From Hymenopus coronatus (lineage: Eukaryota > Arthropoda > Insecta > Mantodea > Hymenopodidae): 64,000 bases of DNA. A program made the translations under genes and the position numbers. Below the pieces are notes generated by a model. It did not search any database and was not told the origin of the DNA. It saw only the letters and a list, made by a program, of their open reading frames with translations. Location of the stretch: assembly GCA_030762935.1 (NCBI GenBank), contig CM060890.1, forward strand, positions 151,624,129-151,688,128. The letters are read 5' to 3'. Each line of letters opens with the position of its first letter. The stretch's first letter is position 1. Shown here piece after piece: positions 1 through 11,282 of the stretch.

Positions 1-984
1 ATAAATACCACACAACAGTTTGTTTTGTCTAAATTGCACTGTCACTCTCTTGGGAGTTGATACACTTCTGCCATTGCTAGAAGTCCTCTTGCAACATGTT
101 TGAGCCTTCTGCGATTCGCGATGGATAGCATCAATGTCTTCAAAACGGTGTCCTCGGAGCCACATTTTAAGTCGTGGGAAAAGAAAAAAGTGCACTGGTG
201 CCAAATCTGGAGATCAGGTGGGAGGGGGAACAGTATTCATCCTATTTTTATCAAAAAATTTGCAAACAGAAAGGGCTTTGTGCAGGGGCGCATTCTCACA
301 TTCTCGCTTAATCTTTGCAGTACTTGTTTGGAGAACACTTGATTCACTGTTTGCCTCAAATTCCTGATGTACAGTGCCTTTAATGTCAAAAAACACAATC
401 ATCATTGGCTTCACTTTGAATCAAACTTGTCTGGCCTTTTTTGGGCATGGAGATGAATGACTCTTCCATTGTGAAGATTGTTGTTTCGTTTTTGGATCGT
501 ACCCATAAATCCATGTTTCATCACCAGTAATAATTTTCTCCATAAACTGTGGGGTCATTTTGTAGCTGTTCTTTAAAATTAGTGCAGGCAATCACATGAC
601 TTTCCTTTTGGTCATTTGAAAGCAGGTTGGGCACAAACTTGGCAATTCTTCTTATGTCCAAATTGTCTTTCAGAATGCTTTGAACATTCCAAAGGAAAGT
701 CCTGAGTCAGAAAATTCTCTTATTGTAATATGCCTGTCATGTAAGACCATTTCCCTCACCTGATTGATATTTTCATCAGTTTTGCAGGAACAGGGTCGCC
801 CCGAACGATCCGCATCTTTAACTGATGGTACACCAGTTTTAAATTTTGAAAACCATTCAAATGTTTGAGTTTTGCCCATAACTTCCTCCCCATAAGCTGT
901 TCTCAACATTTCATAGGCTTCTGTTGCAGTTTTACCGAGTTTAAAGCAGAATTTGATGTACATTCTTTGTTCCACAAACACACA
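1..984 (-). pseudogene. Decayed mariner-type transposase
   Basis: Read on the minus strand, this is a mariner (IS630/Tc1/mariner superfamily) transposase that once cut and pasted its own element. The N-terminal helix-turn-helix part is open at 981-670 (IKFCFKLGKTATEAYEML, then RSGRPCSCKTDENI). The first catalytic block, ITGDETWIYGYDP, lies near 535-490. KPMMIVFFDIKGTVHQEF (near 410-360), ENAPLHKA and FFLFPRLKMWLRG (near 200-160) follow. The first catalytic Asp is kept. The second (usually DNAPAH) reads ENAPLH, and the third (usually CDFFLF) reads VHFFLF. A stop lies just before SPDLAP, and frames are broken between blocks. It is therefore catalytically dead. The 5' end is cut off where a LINE fragment begins near 985, and no terminal inverted repeat is visible. 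Confidence 0.88.
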
Positions 985-994
985 TAGAAATGGA

Positions 995-2006
995 ATTAAT
1001 GATACATTGTTAGAACAGCTAAATAAATTGAAATTTCTTGGCCTTCAGATAGATAAGCATTTGGACTGTATTAGCTACATCACACCTAAACTTAGCTCAG
1101 CATGTTATACACTGGTTATATTTCACTCAATTGATACACTTAAACTGGTGCATTTTGCCTACTTTAACTCCATCATCGAGTATGGAATAATATTCTGGGG
1201 TAATTCAATGGATAGTAAATGCACATTCCGGATACAGAAGAAAGCTATACGAATAATCTGTAATGCTTTTAGTGGACAGTCATGCAAAGAACTATTTCAA
1301 AAATTGGGCACATTCACCTTACCTTGTGTTTATATATTATCCATTTTAAAATTCTGTGCAGTTAATTGACATAGTTTTATAACAAACATGGAAATTCATA
1401 ACATTAATTCTAGACAAAAGGGATATATTCATCGTCCCAATGCCAATCTTCGTTGCTTTGAGTAAGGTGATCATTATGAAACAATCAAGATATTTAATGA
1501 TCTCCCCAGTAATCTCAAAGAAAATGTTGGGAATTTCAGGGCTTTTAAGGCTTCTCTTAAGGAGTACCTTTGCAATAAATCCTTTTACTCTGTAGATGAA
1601 TATTTAACTGACAAATCAGTCTGACAATACCGTAATAATCATTGTATTTATAAGAATTATAATGTATTGTATATTAGTGTGGTGTGTGTTTTATATTGAA
1701 ATTAATCTGATGTATACTTTGACTTGCACAAATGTGTCAAATGAATTTTTTAGTATTTAGCAATGACACAAGGTCTGCACAACCTGATGCTTTGATATTT
1801 TACACTCTAGTACATAATTGTAAATTTTTGTATTGTAAATTCTATAACATATTTGTAAATATGTCGGTAATTGGAAAACTATCATCTGACATTACTTCAG
1901 TGTTACATATAATGAAACTATATTTATTTTTACATTTTAACACTAATTTTTTATACTCTTTGTTTTTATGTGCAAAAGAAGAAAAAAAAAAAAAAAAAAA
2001 AAAAAA
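995..2006 (+). mobile_element. 5'-truncated LINE, 3' end of ORF2, poly(A) tail
   Basis: The translation matches the thumb and C-terminal part of a non-LTR retrotransposon reverse transcriptase: KFLGLQIDKHLD, then FNSIIEYGIIFWGNS, FRIQKKAIRII and LPCVYIL. The end block is IKIFNDLPSNLKENVG followed by SFYSVDEYL, stopping at 1622-1624. The frame contains stops at 1367 and in GAG-TAA near 1460. About 360 bp of AT-rich 3' untranslated sequence ends in a run of about 27 A at 1980-2006. The fragment abuts the 5' end of the mariner relic, which suggests insertion into it. No target-site duplication could be identified. The catalytic YADD region is absent through 5' truncation. Confidence 0.82.
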
Positions 2007-2783
2007 AGTACCTATATGCTTTTATAGAGCACATTAAGTATAGTGCAGTGGTGTACAGGCCTCAAAAGCAAATGTTGTGATTATATGTCTATTCTGTTGT
2101 TTTTGTAACCTGTGCTTTTAGCACTAGTATATTCCTTGACAAGTTCTATGTTCAGTGCTTCCTAGCCAAAACGAACCTACAGAATGCTGCTAATCTAATC
2201 TTCGTAATGTGACATTTTTGCTATGCGGAAAAATTGCAGCACATGTAAAACATGTGTTCACTTCAGAGCATCTACCTCGTCACTGCATGGTCACAGAAGG
2301 TCCCGTGACTTCTCATTTTTATTGGCAAGGAACACTGCATGTAGTCTGGGTAAGAATAAAAAAAATCTCAATGTCAGCATTGTTGTGGAGCCATTCTGGA
2401 AACTTTTTGATCACACCTAGTAATTTTGGCTTGTTTACCCAGAGTAGATGTAGCTGTGCAGTTGTTTTTATTTTCAATGTGGATAGAGTGTATTTGGCAA
2501 ATTATCTTTGTAGGCTCTTCAGGTTTATATCATGGCAGAAGAGTTTTCAAATTACTGGATACCGCTGCTCTCCTTTGTAACTATCCAACAATTGCATAGG
2601 TGCATTTGTTATATAATTACAACATTTAAATAATGCTAATGGGTCTCTCAAACCTTTACTGACCAACAGAAAGTTAAAAATGGCATAGTTGTATTTTTGT
2701 TCTGTGATGTTAGCACCTGAATGATAAAGATACATTTTCTTTTCCAATATTTTAATACCTGATTGTCTCACATTAACATTTTA
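2007..2783. other. Unassigned AT-rich sequence
   Basis: No gene, RNA or recognisable element was found. The open frames here have no family motifs and are taken as chance. Confidence 0.5.
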
Positions 2784-3037
2784 GTTACATTATTATATGG
2801 TAATGTACTGAATATTTACTCTCTGAGAGTAGCAGTATAAGTAGGTATAACTGGCAACAATCATGGACTGATTTTGTTACATTATTATATGGTAATGTAG
2901 TATTTATTTACTCTCTAAGAGTAGCAGTAGAAGTAGGTATACTGGCAGCAATCATGGACTGATTTTGTTACATTATTATATGGTAATGTAGTATTTATTT
3001 ACTCTCTGAGAGTAGCAGTAGAAGTAGGTATATCTGG
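2784..3037. repeat. Tandem repeat, about 92-bp unit, 2.8 copies
   Basis: The block starting TTACATTATTATATGGTAAT occurs at 2785, 2877 and 2968, giving periods of 92 and 91 bp. Each unit continues with CTCTCTGAGAGTAGCAGTA, and the first two with CAATCATGGACTG. TTACATTATTATATGGTAA is itself nearly palindromic. Copies differ by a few substitutions and one-base indels, so the duplication is moderately recent. No coding content is seen. Confidence 0.9.
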
Positions 3038-3699
3038 TAGGATATTGTGGCCTCAGTCTACATAATTATTAAGATCACCTCTCGTAATATCTTTGTCTGC
3101 TAAGAAAGTAATGTGAGTGCATTGTTGGGACACTTTAAGAATTTATTCTGAAATCAAATGACAGAAGATTTTGACTTAAGTTCACAAAAATGGGCATTGG
3201 TTTTAGAAGTTAGGCAATACCTCTTCACTATCCCCACCAAGCACACTGCATGAGACCTTCCAAACTTTCTGTATTCACACACAAAGCAACAAGGCACTAC
3301 ATTTATATAGATATCTATATTTTATAAAATAGAATAAAGGTTGGTGACACTGGGAAGGGAAAAAATAAAATGCACATTTTTACTAATGTGAATCTATTTT
3401 TATTTTCAAGATTGCCTGTTTTTATTAATACATTATTTTATTCATACAATGCACATTATTAGAGGTTTGTTCCTTTCCTTCACATTCATTATAACAGTTT
3501 AGAATTGCAGCAGTTGCTGAAGATGAGGAATGTATACAACCCTGAAAATGTTTACATTACTTACAGTTAGAAGAAATTAGAAATGATCCTACAACCAATA
3601 AGCTGTTATTAAAGGGTACAGGAGCAGTATAACTGCCATTGCAATCACCTGGCTGCATCATACCATTCAAGTTGACAAAGTTCCTGTTACAACATAAAA
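3038..3699. other. Unassigned sequence
   Basis: AT-rich, with no recognisable gene or element. Confidence 0.45.
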
Positions 3700-3960
3700 T
3701 ATATCTTGCGAGGCTGTGCCCATTCACACTTACATACAGCTCAGGAGGGCGATAATCAAACATTGGCTCACACTGGTCAATCAAACCTGGTCACATTCCA
3801 TAGCTGGGAACCAGGACTCCAGGCTCTAGTCCACAGCACAGGACTGGCTGTGTATCAAAGAGTAGCAAGTTACTCACTCACCTGCAATATGCAATACACC
3901 TCATCATTGAGGGCAAAATGTCATCCCAGCTGAATCAAGTATTGGAGTGCCAGGCATGGA
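3700..3960 (-). other. Possible host exon cluster (weak)
   Basis: This stretch is less AT-rich than its surroundings and carries two good splice-donor matches on the minus strand: TTGCAG|GTGAGT near 3892-3882 and CTGTAT|GTAAGT near 3735. Upstream of the first donor a short open stretch reads WDDILPSMMRCIAYC after a possible acceptor (ATTCAG). The second follows EPMFDYRPPELY. The phases of the two stretches do not join simply, and I recognise no family. It may be two small exons of an unknown gene or chance. Confidence 0.22.
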
Positions 3961-4736
3961 GGTTAATGGCTGAGTCCAAAACATGATGAGTAACATTGGA
4001 ACATGAACACCTCTCCTTAGGAACATATTTAACGTGTCAATATAAACTCACATGCTCAATTAGTTGCAAATGTTTTAAAAATATTAAAAATTGGTATAAT
4101 TTTCTACCATTTCTAAAAATATATGGCATGAGGCAAAACAAATAACAATGAAATTATCATGAGTTAGTGTTTAAGTTTTGATAACAATCAGGGATTTATT
4201 ATTGCATGGAATAGTTTGACACATGGTAAACTCTGGTTGTGTTCATTTCTGCAATTATTGTTCTTAGAACAGAAGAGGTGTTATAGTGGAATATTATATC
4301 CAGTCATATGTCAGATGAGAGGCACCAAATAACAAAACAAAGTTAGCTATTGTTGGAAACTTCTGTTGCAAGGGATCACAAAATCTTTGTTTGACATCCT
4401 TTGCTATTAACTGACATTTGGTTTTGGTTGTACAAGCACACACATGTACGTTTTTAAAAATACTTGTGAAATATTGATATCCAGTGTTTGGGAGGAATAC
4501 AATCTTACTATATACAGTAGAAAAAGTAAAATAGATAAATAATGTTTCCTAGATGAATGCTACCACTTGTGTATGAGTCTGTTGACAACTGGCAGACAGT
4601 GAACACTAAACACTTCAATATGTATATAACGTCTTACAAAAATTTATATGTTAACCACCTCTTTAGTTTGTTTTTTTTTTCTTTTTCCAAAATACATTTT
4701 TTAAACCTGTGCAGAAGCATTCTTGAGCATGCTTTT
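3961..4736. other. Unassigned AT-rich sequence
   Basis: Nothing recognisable; no open frame with family motifs. Confidence 0.45.
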
Positions 4737-5605
4737 TACTTTCTCTAAATGTACTATGTACATAGTTTATAGAGAAGGTATTGCACTCCAACAAAAAATT
4801 TGATACCGAGATTTCATCAGAAATATATGTTTTGGGGTCCCTTGTATCCAAAAAAAAAGTATTTTCAGAAAAAGGTCCATGGATGTCTGTGTGTGTGTCC
4901 GTGTGTCTGTGAACACAATAACTCAAAAATGAAAAGTCTGTAAAATACCTAACTTGGTATTTAAGTTTAGTATCTTCTAAGTATGCGACACAAAGATTTT
5001 TAGAAAAATCCCCCCCCCCCCAAACACAAAACTTTTTTCGAAAATTTGTATTTTCTCAAAAATGGCTCTAAAGATTTTGATTAAAATATCATATATTAAA
5101 GATATTTACCTGACAAATAAAATGTATATCTTGAATTTTCAGGAAATAACCTCTAAAGACTACTTTATTCTGGGTGAATTTTATGGAATTTTGCATAACT
5201 GCTAAACCGTAAAAGATGGACAAACACTTACCACACGAAAAATGTAGAGCATGTTAAAACACACAATTTATGTTGTGTACATCTTTTTCGTGGAGTTGAT
5301 CGTTGTTGAGATTTTCCTTACTTTTGGTTTCAGCTTAGAAAAACTTAACCTTCCTCATACAGGAATTTACCAACTCATGTCCTTACAAACAAAGGAACTT
5401 CAATCACATAGCAACCATCTTTTGAGTATCACTTTAGCCTCTGGTACTCTCTTATTTCACTTCTACTTACAAGGCAGCAAGTAATAAGACTATTTCTGCT
5501 AATTTTTTCTTGATTGGATGAAATAAATAGAAGCATAAGCTTTTTAACAATAATTTGTTGCAGAGATGTAGAGAAAGTCATGTGAATGGAACACTTCAGA
5601 TTTTT
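4737..5605 (+). mobile_element. R850 repeat, copy A
   Basis: One of four long copies of an unclassified dispersed repeat in this window (the others are at 25,535, 27,436 and 38,012). The left end, TACTTTCTCTA, is followed by a near-palindrome ending TATAGAGAA, so the first 40 bp can fold into a hairpin. The right end has TAGAGAAAGTCATGTGAAT, giving inverted ACTTTCTCTA/TAGAGAAAGT ends, but conserved sequence continues about 25 bp further, to CAGATTT. No transposase is encoded, so it is probably a non-autonomous DNA element of unknown superfamily. A run of 12 C lies near 5011-5022. Confidence 0.75.
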
Positions 5606-5912
5606 TTTAATTGGGACTTGGGATAAGCAATTCTATTCCAGAGCAATGCTGGTCAGATGGCAACCATAAATAGCTTGTCATTTCTCTGCCTAAAAATACT
5701 TGAGTAGTATTGCTTACAAGATGACAGCACGTGTCACAATTTACCTGTCAATTGAGAGTGTTTGACTGAATCATTTGGAATGGAAGAGTAAAACATAGTG
5801 CTTCACTTACTTACTGCTCACTCATACAAAATAGACCAACTACTTTATAATATTGTAATTGGCAAATATTTTGTAGAAATGTGGGTTTAAATATGCATAG
5901 TGAAGATGCCAG
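5606..5912. other. Unassigned sequence
   Basis: No gene or element recognised. Confidence 0.4.
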
Positions 5913-6593
5913 TTAACACATTGGAGCCCAAGCCCGAGTATAGTTCGGGCCATCAAAATGTTCATGAGACCCATGCCCAAGCATAGCTCAGGCAAGTGTT
6001 TCTAACACTTTTAATGCAATTCCACGACCTTAACTCAGTCTTGGGCTATGTGACAAAGAACATACATCACGTATAGTTTAGTTGTCTGATTTGTGCTGCC
6101 ATCTGTCCTTGCTTTAGTCAACTATTAGAAATCTTAGGAGATTCAGTAATATTGGCTACTTGTGGGTAGTCGTGCCATTTTCTTTGAAGGTGGTGATCTA
6201 TTTGTTTCGTTTTGTGTTCTTAAATGTTAAAATGCTACATTTTCTTGACTTCTATGAACTGAAGCTGAAATTCAGGATACAAATGAAGCTCTGGAAAATT
6301 CCAATTCTGAGGTAGAGTTTTTCAAACTTTCAATAAATGGAGTGTAAGTAGCTTTACGCAGATTTTTTCAAACTCATATTTGATACTTGTTGTAAATTTA
6401 AAATAAAATATTAATATGGAAGTTATGATTATTTTCTTACTTTTTGAGAAATCCTTGATTGTCCTTTTAGATTGTCCCAATACTTTTTGGCAGATTTTAT
6501 TAATTTACTGTAAATAATAACTCAAAGTAGGCCTGAAAACCCTGGGTTTCTTTGGACTTCAACTAAAGAAACTCCCAGGCTTCAATGCATTAA
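5913..6593. mobile_element. piggyBac-type miniature element, copy 1
   Basis: The element starts TTAACACATTGGAGCC and ends GGCTTCAATGCATTAA, so both ends carry TTAA and short inverted repeats. TTAA duplication is the hallmark of the piggyBac superfamily. About 681 bp with no transposase, so it would depend on a partner. It aligns along its length to the copy at 12,771-13,455, for example through GCCCGAGTATAG near the left end and ACCCTGGGTTTCTT near the right. Confidence 0.8.
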
Positions 6594-7212
6594 TGCTCTT
6601 AAAAACCGAGCTGCCATGCTGCTTGCACAGAGCCCTGTAAGGTGTTAATATACCCTAGCTCTTAGTTTTCCCACATACAGCACATGTTGTATATAACATG
6701 CTGTTAGCCAGCAGTGTCACGCCATCAAACATTCTCAGCTTGCATATAAAGTTTTCACCTTTTATGTCCACTGAAAGGGAATAGATAAATAAAAAAAGAA
6801 GCAAAAAATCAAAATACTGTCACACCTGGGGATCAAATGATAGAGAACTCAAAGCTTGGCTTAGCATAACTAATATATTCTGAAATATACATAACTATAA
6901 AGGGGGCTAGCTTTGTTTTACAAAGATTGGGGCTCCCTAACTTACATACCTGACTGAATTACAATATTGGGATTAGTTAAGGAGTTAGGAATTTAGATGC
7001 TTACCAGGAAGTGATGTCGTACTGTACCATGGCAAGGCAGTAGAGGCCTGCAGAGTCTGGGTGCAGCACAGCCCAAGGGGCTAAACCCTGAGCGTCTAAG
7101 ACAAAAGACTAGAAGACCAACAAGACCCCGGAGCAGGCTCACCTACTTGCTTATATAGCATCTTGAGCTCCTATCAGGATATCAGTATTGACAAGATGGA
7201 TATTTACCAAAT
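6594..7212. other. Unassigned sequence with a GC-richer patch
   Basis: No element was recognised. 7010-7150 is clearly less AT-rich than the flanks but has no open frame with family motifs and no convincing splice pair. It may be part of an unrecognised repeat. Confidence 0.35.
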
Positions 7213-7883
7213 ATGGTGTGGATCCACCTTATCCATGTTGAGGTTCTAAAACTTATATACTATGGGTTAATTTATTCACATATCCAATATGGTATTGAAT
7301 TATGGGGGGGTTGTAATAAAATGCATATGCAAAGGGTTCTAGTGCTACAAAAGAAATGTATCAGAACTATGTTTAAAATGGGGTGTCGAGAATCATGCAG
7401 GGAAGTTTTTAAAAGAGAAAAGATGTTTACTGTAGTATCTCTATACATATACAAAGTAACTTACTTAATTAACCAGAAAAAACCAAAACTAAATAGTGAA
7501 ATACATAACCATGATACTAGATGCAAACTTGACTTACATTACACCAGCTACAATGTAAAATCTGTAAATAAAGATCCCTATATAACAGGATTACACATGT
7601 ATAATCGACTTCCTGCATATGTAAAAAATGAAAATGCTGTTAAATTTAAACAATGTCTCAAGACATATTTACTGAACAATCCTGTGTATGATATCAATGA
7701 ATTTTTAAAATAATTTATGTTGACTATATTAATACTTTGTTAAACCAAACATCCTGTATACATTAATGTATTTTTTATAATTTATGCAGATTAAGTTTAT
7801 TTAATGCTAATTTTGTTTAATGTAAACTGACAATGCCCGATACTCGAAAAGAGTCTATAGGCTGCTAATAAATTACAATTACA
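7213..7883 (+). mobile_element. 5'-truncated LINE, ORF2 C-terminus, ATTACA-type tail
   Basis: An open frame to 7713 encodes the C-terminal part of a non-LTR reverse transcriptase: LIYYGLIYSHIQYGIELWG, LVLQKKCIRTMF, HNHDTRCKLDL, GLHMYNRLPAYVK and LKTYLLNNPVYDINEF. The frame has no internal stop, so this copy is young relative to most others here. About 170 bp of 3' untranslated sequence follows. It holds a small hairpin (ACTCGAAAAGAGT near 7844) and then AATAAATTACAATTACA, a short tandem tail instead of poly(A). The catalytic domain is missing through 5' truncation. It belongs to a different LINE family from the 17.4-kb element. Confidence 0.85.
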
Positions 7884-8520
7884 AGTCAAAGTGACCTTTC
7901 TGCAGGATTGTTCCAAAAGCTTCTATGAAACAGAAACTTTCCTGACAACTGACACTCCTATAGAACATCCTGTTGGTTGCACAACTTGGTCAAAATGCTG
8001 CATTTTAAAGTAGAAAGATATTTCTAAGCTAAATGCCACTTACCATAAAATGATTAATAAAATAATCCTGATAATAAAATAAGCTAATGAAGCTCTTGTA
8101 CAGATGACAATACACAATGTAATTACTGTACAAAGGGGTAGCTCTATTATTTTCTCTGTCAAATATAAATAAGAACAAGGAATTTAATAAAGATAATTGC
8201 TTACCAAAATTCTGAGTAAACGTTTTATCATCAAATAATTTTGACACTTGCTCTGCATGTTGAATCTACAAGGATTTGCAGCTACAATTAATAGTTTTTT
8301 AAATATTTGTGTCATGGTGTTGATCCACTTACATAGTTACTAGTTAGTTTTTAGGTGAGCAATTGTTTGACTGTGCTGGCAGAACGGAAACTGGTAGCCC
8401 ACATTTTAACTAAATAAATGCAAACATAAAGAATAAAAGTAAAACATTATTTTACTATTGTATACAACGGTATCCTCTCTGGACACATTAACAGAATAGC
8501 TTTTGTTTTAAGTAGAACAG
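7884..8520. other. Unassigned AT-rich sequence
   Basis: No gene or element was recognised. Confidence 0.4.
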
Positions 8521-8570
8521 GATGGTGCTCTGGCCTCTTTCTGTACCACTTACGTTGGTAAACAGAGCAG
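8521..8570 (+). other. Possible 50-bp host exon (weak)
   Basis: A plausible acceptor (CTTTTGTTTTAAGTAGAACAG) precedes, and a strong donor (GAGCAG|GTAGGT) follows, a 50-bp stretch with less AT than its flanks. In one frame it reads DGALASFCTTYVGKQS. There is no family match, and no neighbouring exon can be connected. A chance pairing of splice-like sites is possible. Confidence 0.25.
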
Positions 8571-8647
8571 GTAGGTGTATTGTTTGTGAAATACATATTT
8601 GGAGATCCCTACATCCACAAGAAAGGCACTCTAGAAGAAGACCCATA

Positions 8648-8740
8648 ACGAATGGGATGGCTCAACTGGTAATGTCAGGAAGTCCTGGGTTCAAATCCTG
8701 TCAGTTACCAAGGTCACTTAATTGGCTATTTAATACCACG
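8648..8740 (+). mobile_element. tRNA-derived SINE fragment
   Basis: An internal RNA polymerase III promoter pattern is present: a box A-like GGCTCAACTGG near 8659 and a box B GGTTCAAATCC near 8689. Box spacing is short and there is no full cloverleaf, so this is a tRNA-derived SINE head, not a tRNA gene. The following TATTTAATACCACGACC resembles the body next to the tRNA-like parts at 9,919 and 16,080. Confidence 0.55.
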
Positions 8741-9230
8741 ACCTTCAGTCTAAAACAATAGTAAAACTGCAAAATAAATGGCAATTGTGATTCTGCTGCC
8801 ATCTATCCTGGATGGGACCTTGAAGTATGGCTATGTACTGTCTGAATATAGACACACTGGATGGCAGTCTTGCATGAGTTCTTCAACTATTGCACTTTTC
8901 AGCATCCTATATTAAGCATGTAAGACTGCTTCATTTTGCTCAGAGGCCTCTTTATCAGGCTGGAGTTTCTTTTAGGTGCCATAAATCTACAACACGGGAC
9001 CAACAGCTTTACATCCAAAACAAGGATGTTCCTCCACCAGGAGCAAAACACTATGCCCACCATACGCAGCTCAAAGGAGGATCACAAACAGAACCACTAT
9101 GATATGACCAAACAGTTTAAATAAATAGAAGATCCACGTTTGTAAACAGCATACTTCAATAATGAAAAGTTAGATTTTGTATTCATTTTCAGCATGTTTG
9201 AAGGGCACAATACAAATATATTTATAAATC
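8741..9230. other. Unassigned sequence
   Basis: Contains short open frames at 8890-9124 without recognisable motifs. No element was assigned. Confidence 0.4.
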
Positions 9231-9475
9231 CTTTCCAAACTCCAAACTATCCTTCATTTTTACTTTCTTAAAAATGGCTTTTATGATATGAAATAAAAGC
9301 CATGTCTTTGAGGTACTGAAATGGCAAATACAAAATGTATATCTTGATTTTCTGTTACTAAGTCGTGAAATCCTCTTTATTCTGATTGCAATTTGATTAA
9401 ATAGGAAATGATAAGAAATACACCTTTGCCACAAGAAAAATGAAGATCTTAATAAAATGTAAAATTTATGTTAAA
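9231..9475 (+). mobile_element. Degenerate partial R850 repeat
   Basis: Diverged similarity to the right half of R850 copies A and D: ATGTATATCTTGATTTTCTG, then TTTATTCTG, GCCACAAGAAAAATG and AAATTTATGTTA in the same order. Both termini are lost. Confidence 0.5.
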
Positions 9476-9918
9476 GAATACTTTATATATCTTAAAAAAA
9501 AAGAAAAAAAAAAGGTGTAGTTAAAGTTGGAAAGGTAAAATCAAACGCAAATCTTGAATGTGATAACCAGCTTTTTCAGATTATCTAACTAATTGAGGCA
9601 TAAAATTGTATTAAGTTGCCAAGTGAGCTGAAAGTTTGCAGTTGACAGCACATTATCAAACAGTGTACGTAAGTCTAACATATTTCACTTTCAACAATAA
9701 TAGTAATGCAAACTATTTTATTTTCCTTCGAGTTGATACTTCCTTGGTTAATCCAAGAACTGCTGCCATTTTATGTTCCTGGGCGCTTCTTCACACAAAC
9801 TAGAATCATTTGGTGATCAAATCTTGTATAAACAATATGTACACAAATACTTAAATATATATACAAATATATAAATAAACATTAACCATTAATAATGTAT
9901 ATTATACTTTGTTACTGT
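9476..9918. other. Unassigned AT-rich sequence
   Basis: Holds A-rich simple sequence at 9494-9513; nothing else recognised. Confidence 0.4.
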
Positions 9919-9995
9919 TAGAACCAGGTGAGGTATTTAATGCCACAGCTGGGATTTGAACCCAGATCTCCTATTGAGCTACTGTCATATAACAT
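9917..9995 (-). mobile_element. tRNA-derived SINE fragment
   Basis: On the minus strand a box B-type GGGTTCAAATCCC and a GAGCTC-like box A remnant (AGTAGCTCAATAGGAG) are visible. The flank starting CTGTTAGAACCAGG and AATGCCACAGCTGGG is shared with the foldback elements at 15,982 and 30,109, which identifies one SINE family. Confidence 0.55.
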
Positions 9996-10159
9996 TTAAG
10001 TGATTCATGTCAACCAACCAGAAAGTTTACAACTTCAGAGAGCAACCACCTTAATGGCAACTTACATTTCTAAGTGTGTTCTCAAACAAATGACACTAGA
10101 AATAACAAATTTAACAATGGCTACATGGTTATACTGATGTTAACAGTGGTACCGACTCA

Positions 10160-10945
10160 GTGCAATATGCCCTCTCTTCTCTTTCTAGAAAACATTAAGT
10201 TTAAATACTACAAATTTTGATGGAGAGATTTGGGCAATACTTCAGAGCTTACAAAATCTACTATATCATACAAATAAATTTGTATTATTATCTGACTCTA
10301 AAGCAGCTATTATATCCATAACATCTGATGTAATACCTAATAACTTAAATATTGCAGACTGCCGCAAAATCATAAAACAACTAATGAATTTAAATAAAAG
10401 ATTAACACTTCAATGGATACCAGCACATTGCAGAATACAGGGTAATGAAACAGCTAACTTTCTAGTCAAGAAAGGTAGTAAAATTGCATCAAATTCATCT
10501 GATCCAATAAGTTATCACTCTATCAAAAGAATCATTATATCAACATATAATAACAAAATTAAACAAGATAATGTATTACAAACAAAAGGAAAACCATGGA
10601 AAAATTTATGTTATAACACGACCAGAATCACTACATTACCAAGAAAATCCTATGTAACAACTTTTAGTCTCCTAACAGGCCATGACTGTCTCAATAAACA
10701 TTTATTCAGGATTGGTATAATGAGATCTCCTCTGCATCCTTAAAGAAGATATGGATGGAAACCATCTACTGCGCTGCCCAACCTTTAGTCAACATGATAA
10801 TATAACATCAAATACTGAAATGCAAGAGAGCGAATGGCTTCACTGCCAACTGCTCAACATTAGATACCAAGCAACCAACATTTGTAAGTATTTAGTATCC
10901 AGTAATATTCACATAACTATTGGTCAATTTTATAATTAAAATGAC
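10160..10945 (+). mobile_element. LINE fragment encoding an RNase H domain
   Basis: The translation shows a retroelement RNase H: TNFDGEIWAIL (catalytic Glu) near 10,212, VLLSDSKAAI (Asp) near 10,289, and LQWIPAHCRIQGNETANFL (His/Asp block) near 10,409. A C-terminal tail follows with GNHLLRCPTF near 10,757. Such a domain follows the reverse transcriptase in I/R1/LOA-type LINEs, so this family differs from the RNase H-less LINEs in the rest of the window. The frame is open from about 10,190 to the stop at 10,741; the tail is in another frame, so there is a one-base shift near 10,743. No reverse transcriptase is present upstream. Confidence 0.8.
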
Positions 10946-11282
10946 ATTGTACTAATACAATAATAAATATGAAACTTATAAACAACAGCATTTTGCATGT
11001 GATAGAGAAGAAACTGAAGTAATTCCACAATCACACTACTTGTGACAGGTTTAAGTTGCCAAGTGCAAAGTTTAAGCATCAAAATTATCTGCTTGTCAGA
11101 GCAATTATAAGTACCTACCTACTTTATGTCAGTTAACTTTTTTATAGTATTTCTTACTCTACCTATACTGTATTTATTCACATATAAAATACAGAATTTC
11201 ATTATGTTGTTGGAATAACTAACTAGCTGCACACATCTTATGTTCCAAAATGGTAACTGGATCATTTGAGATAATGAACATG
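10946..11282. other. Unassigned AT-rich sequence
   Basis: No gene or element recognised. Confidence 0.4.

Noticed and set aside
2209..2580. A 123-codon plus frame.
   Set aside because: No family motif, normal AT-rich composition and no splice context; likely chance.
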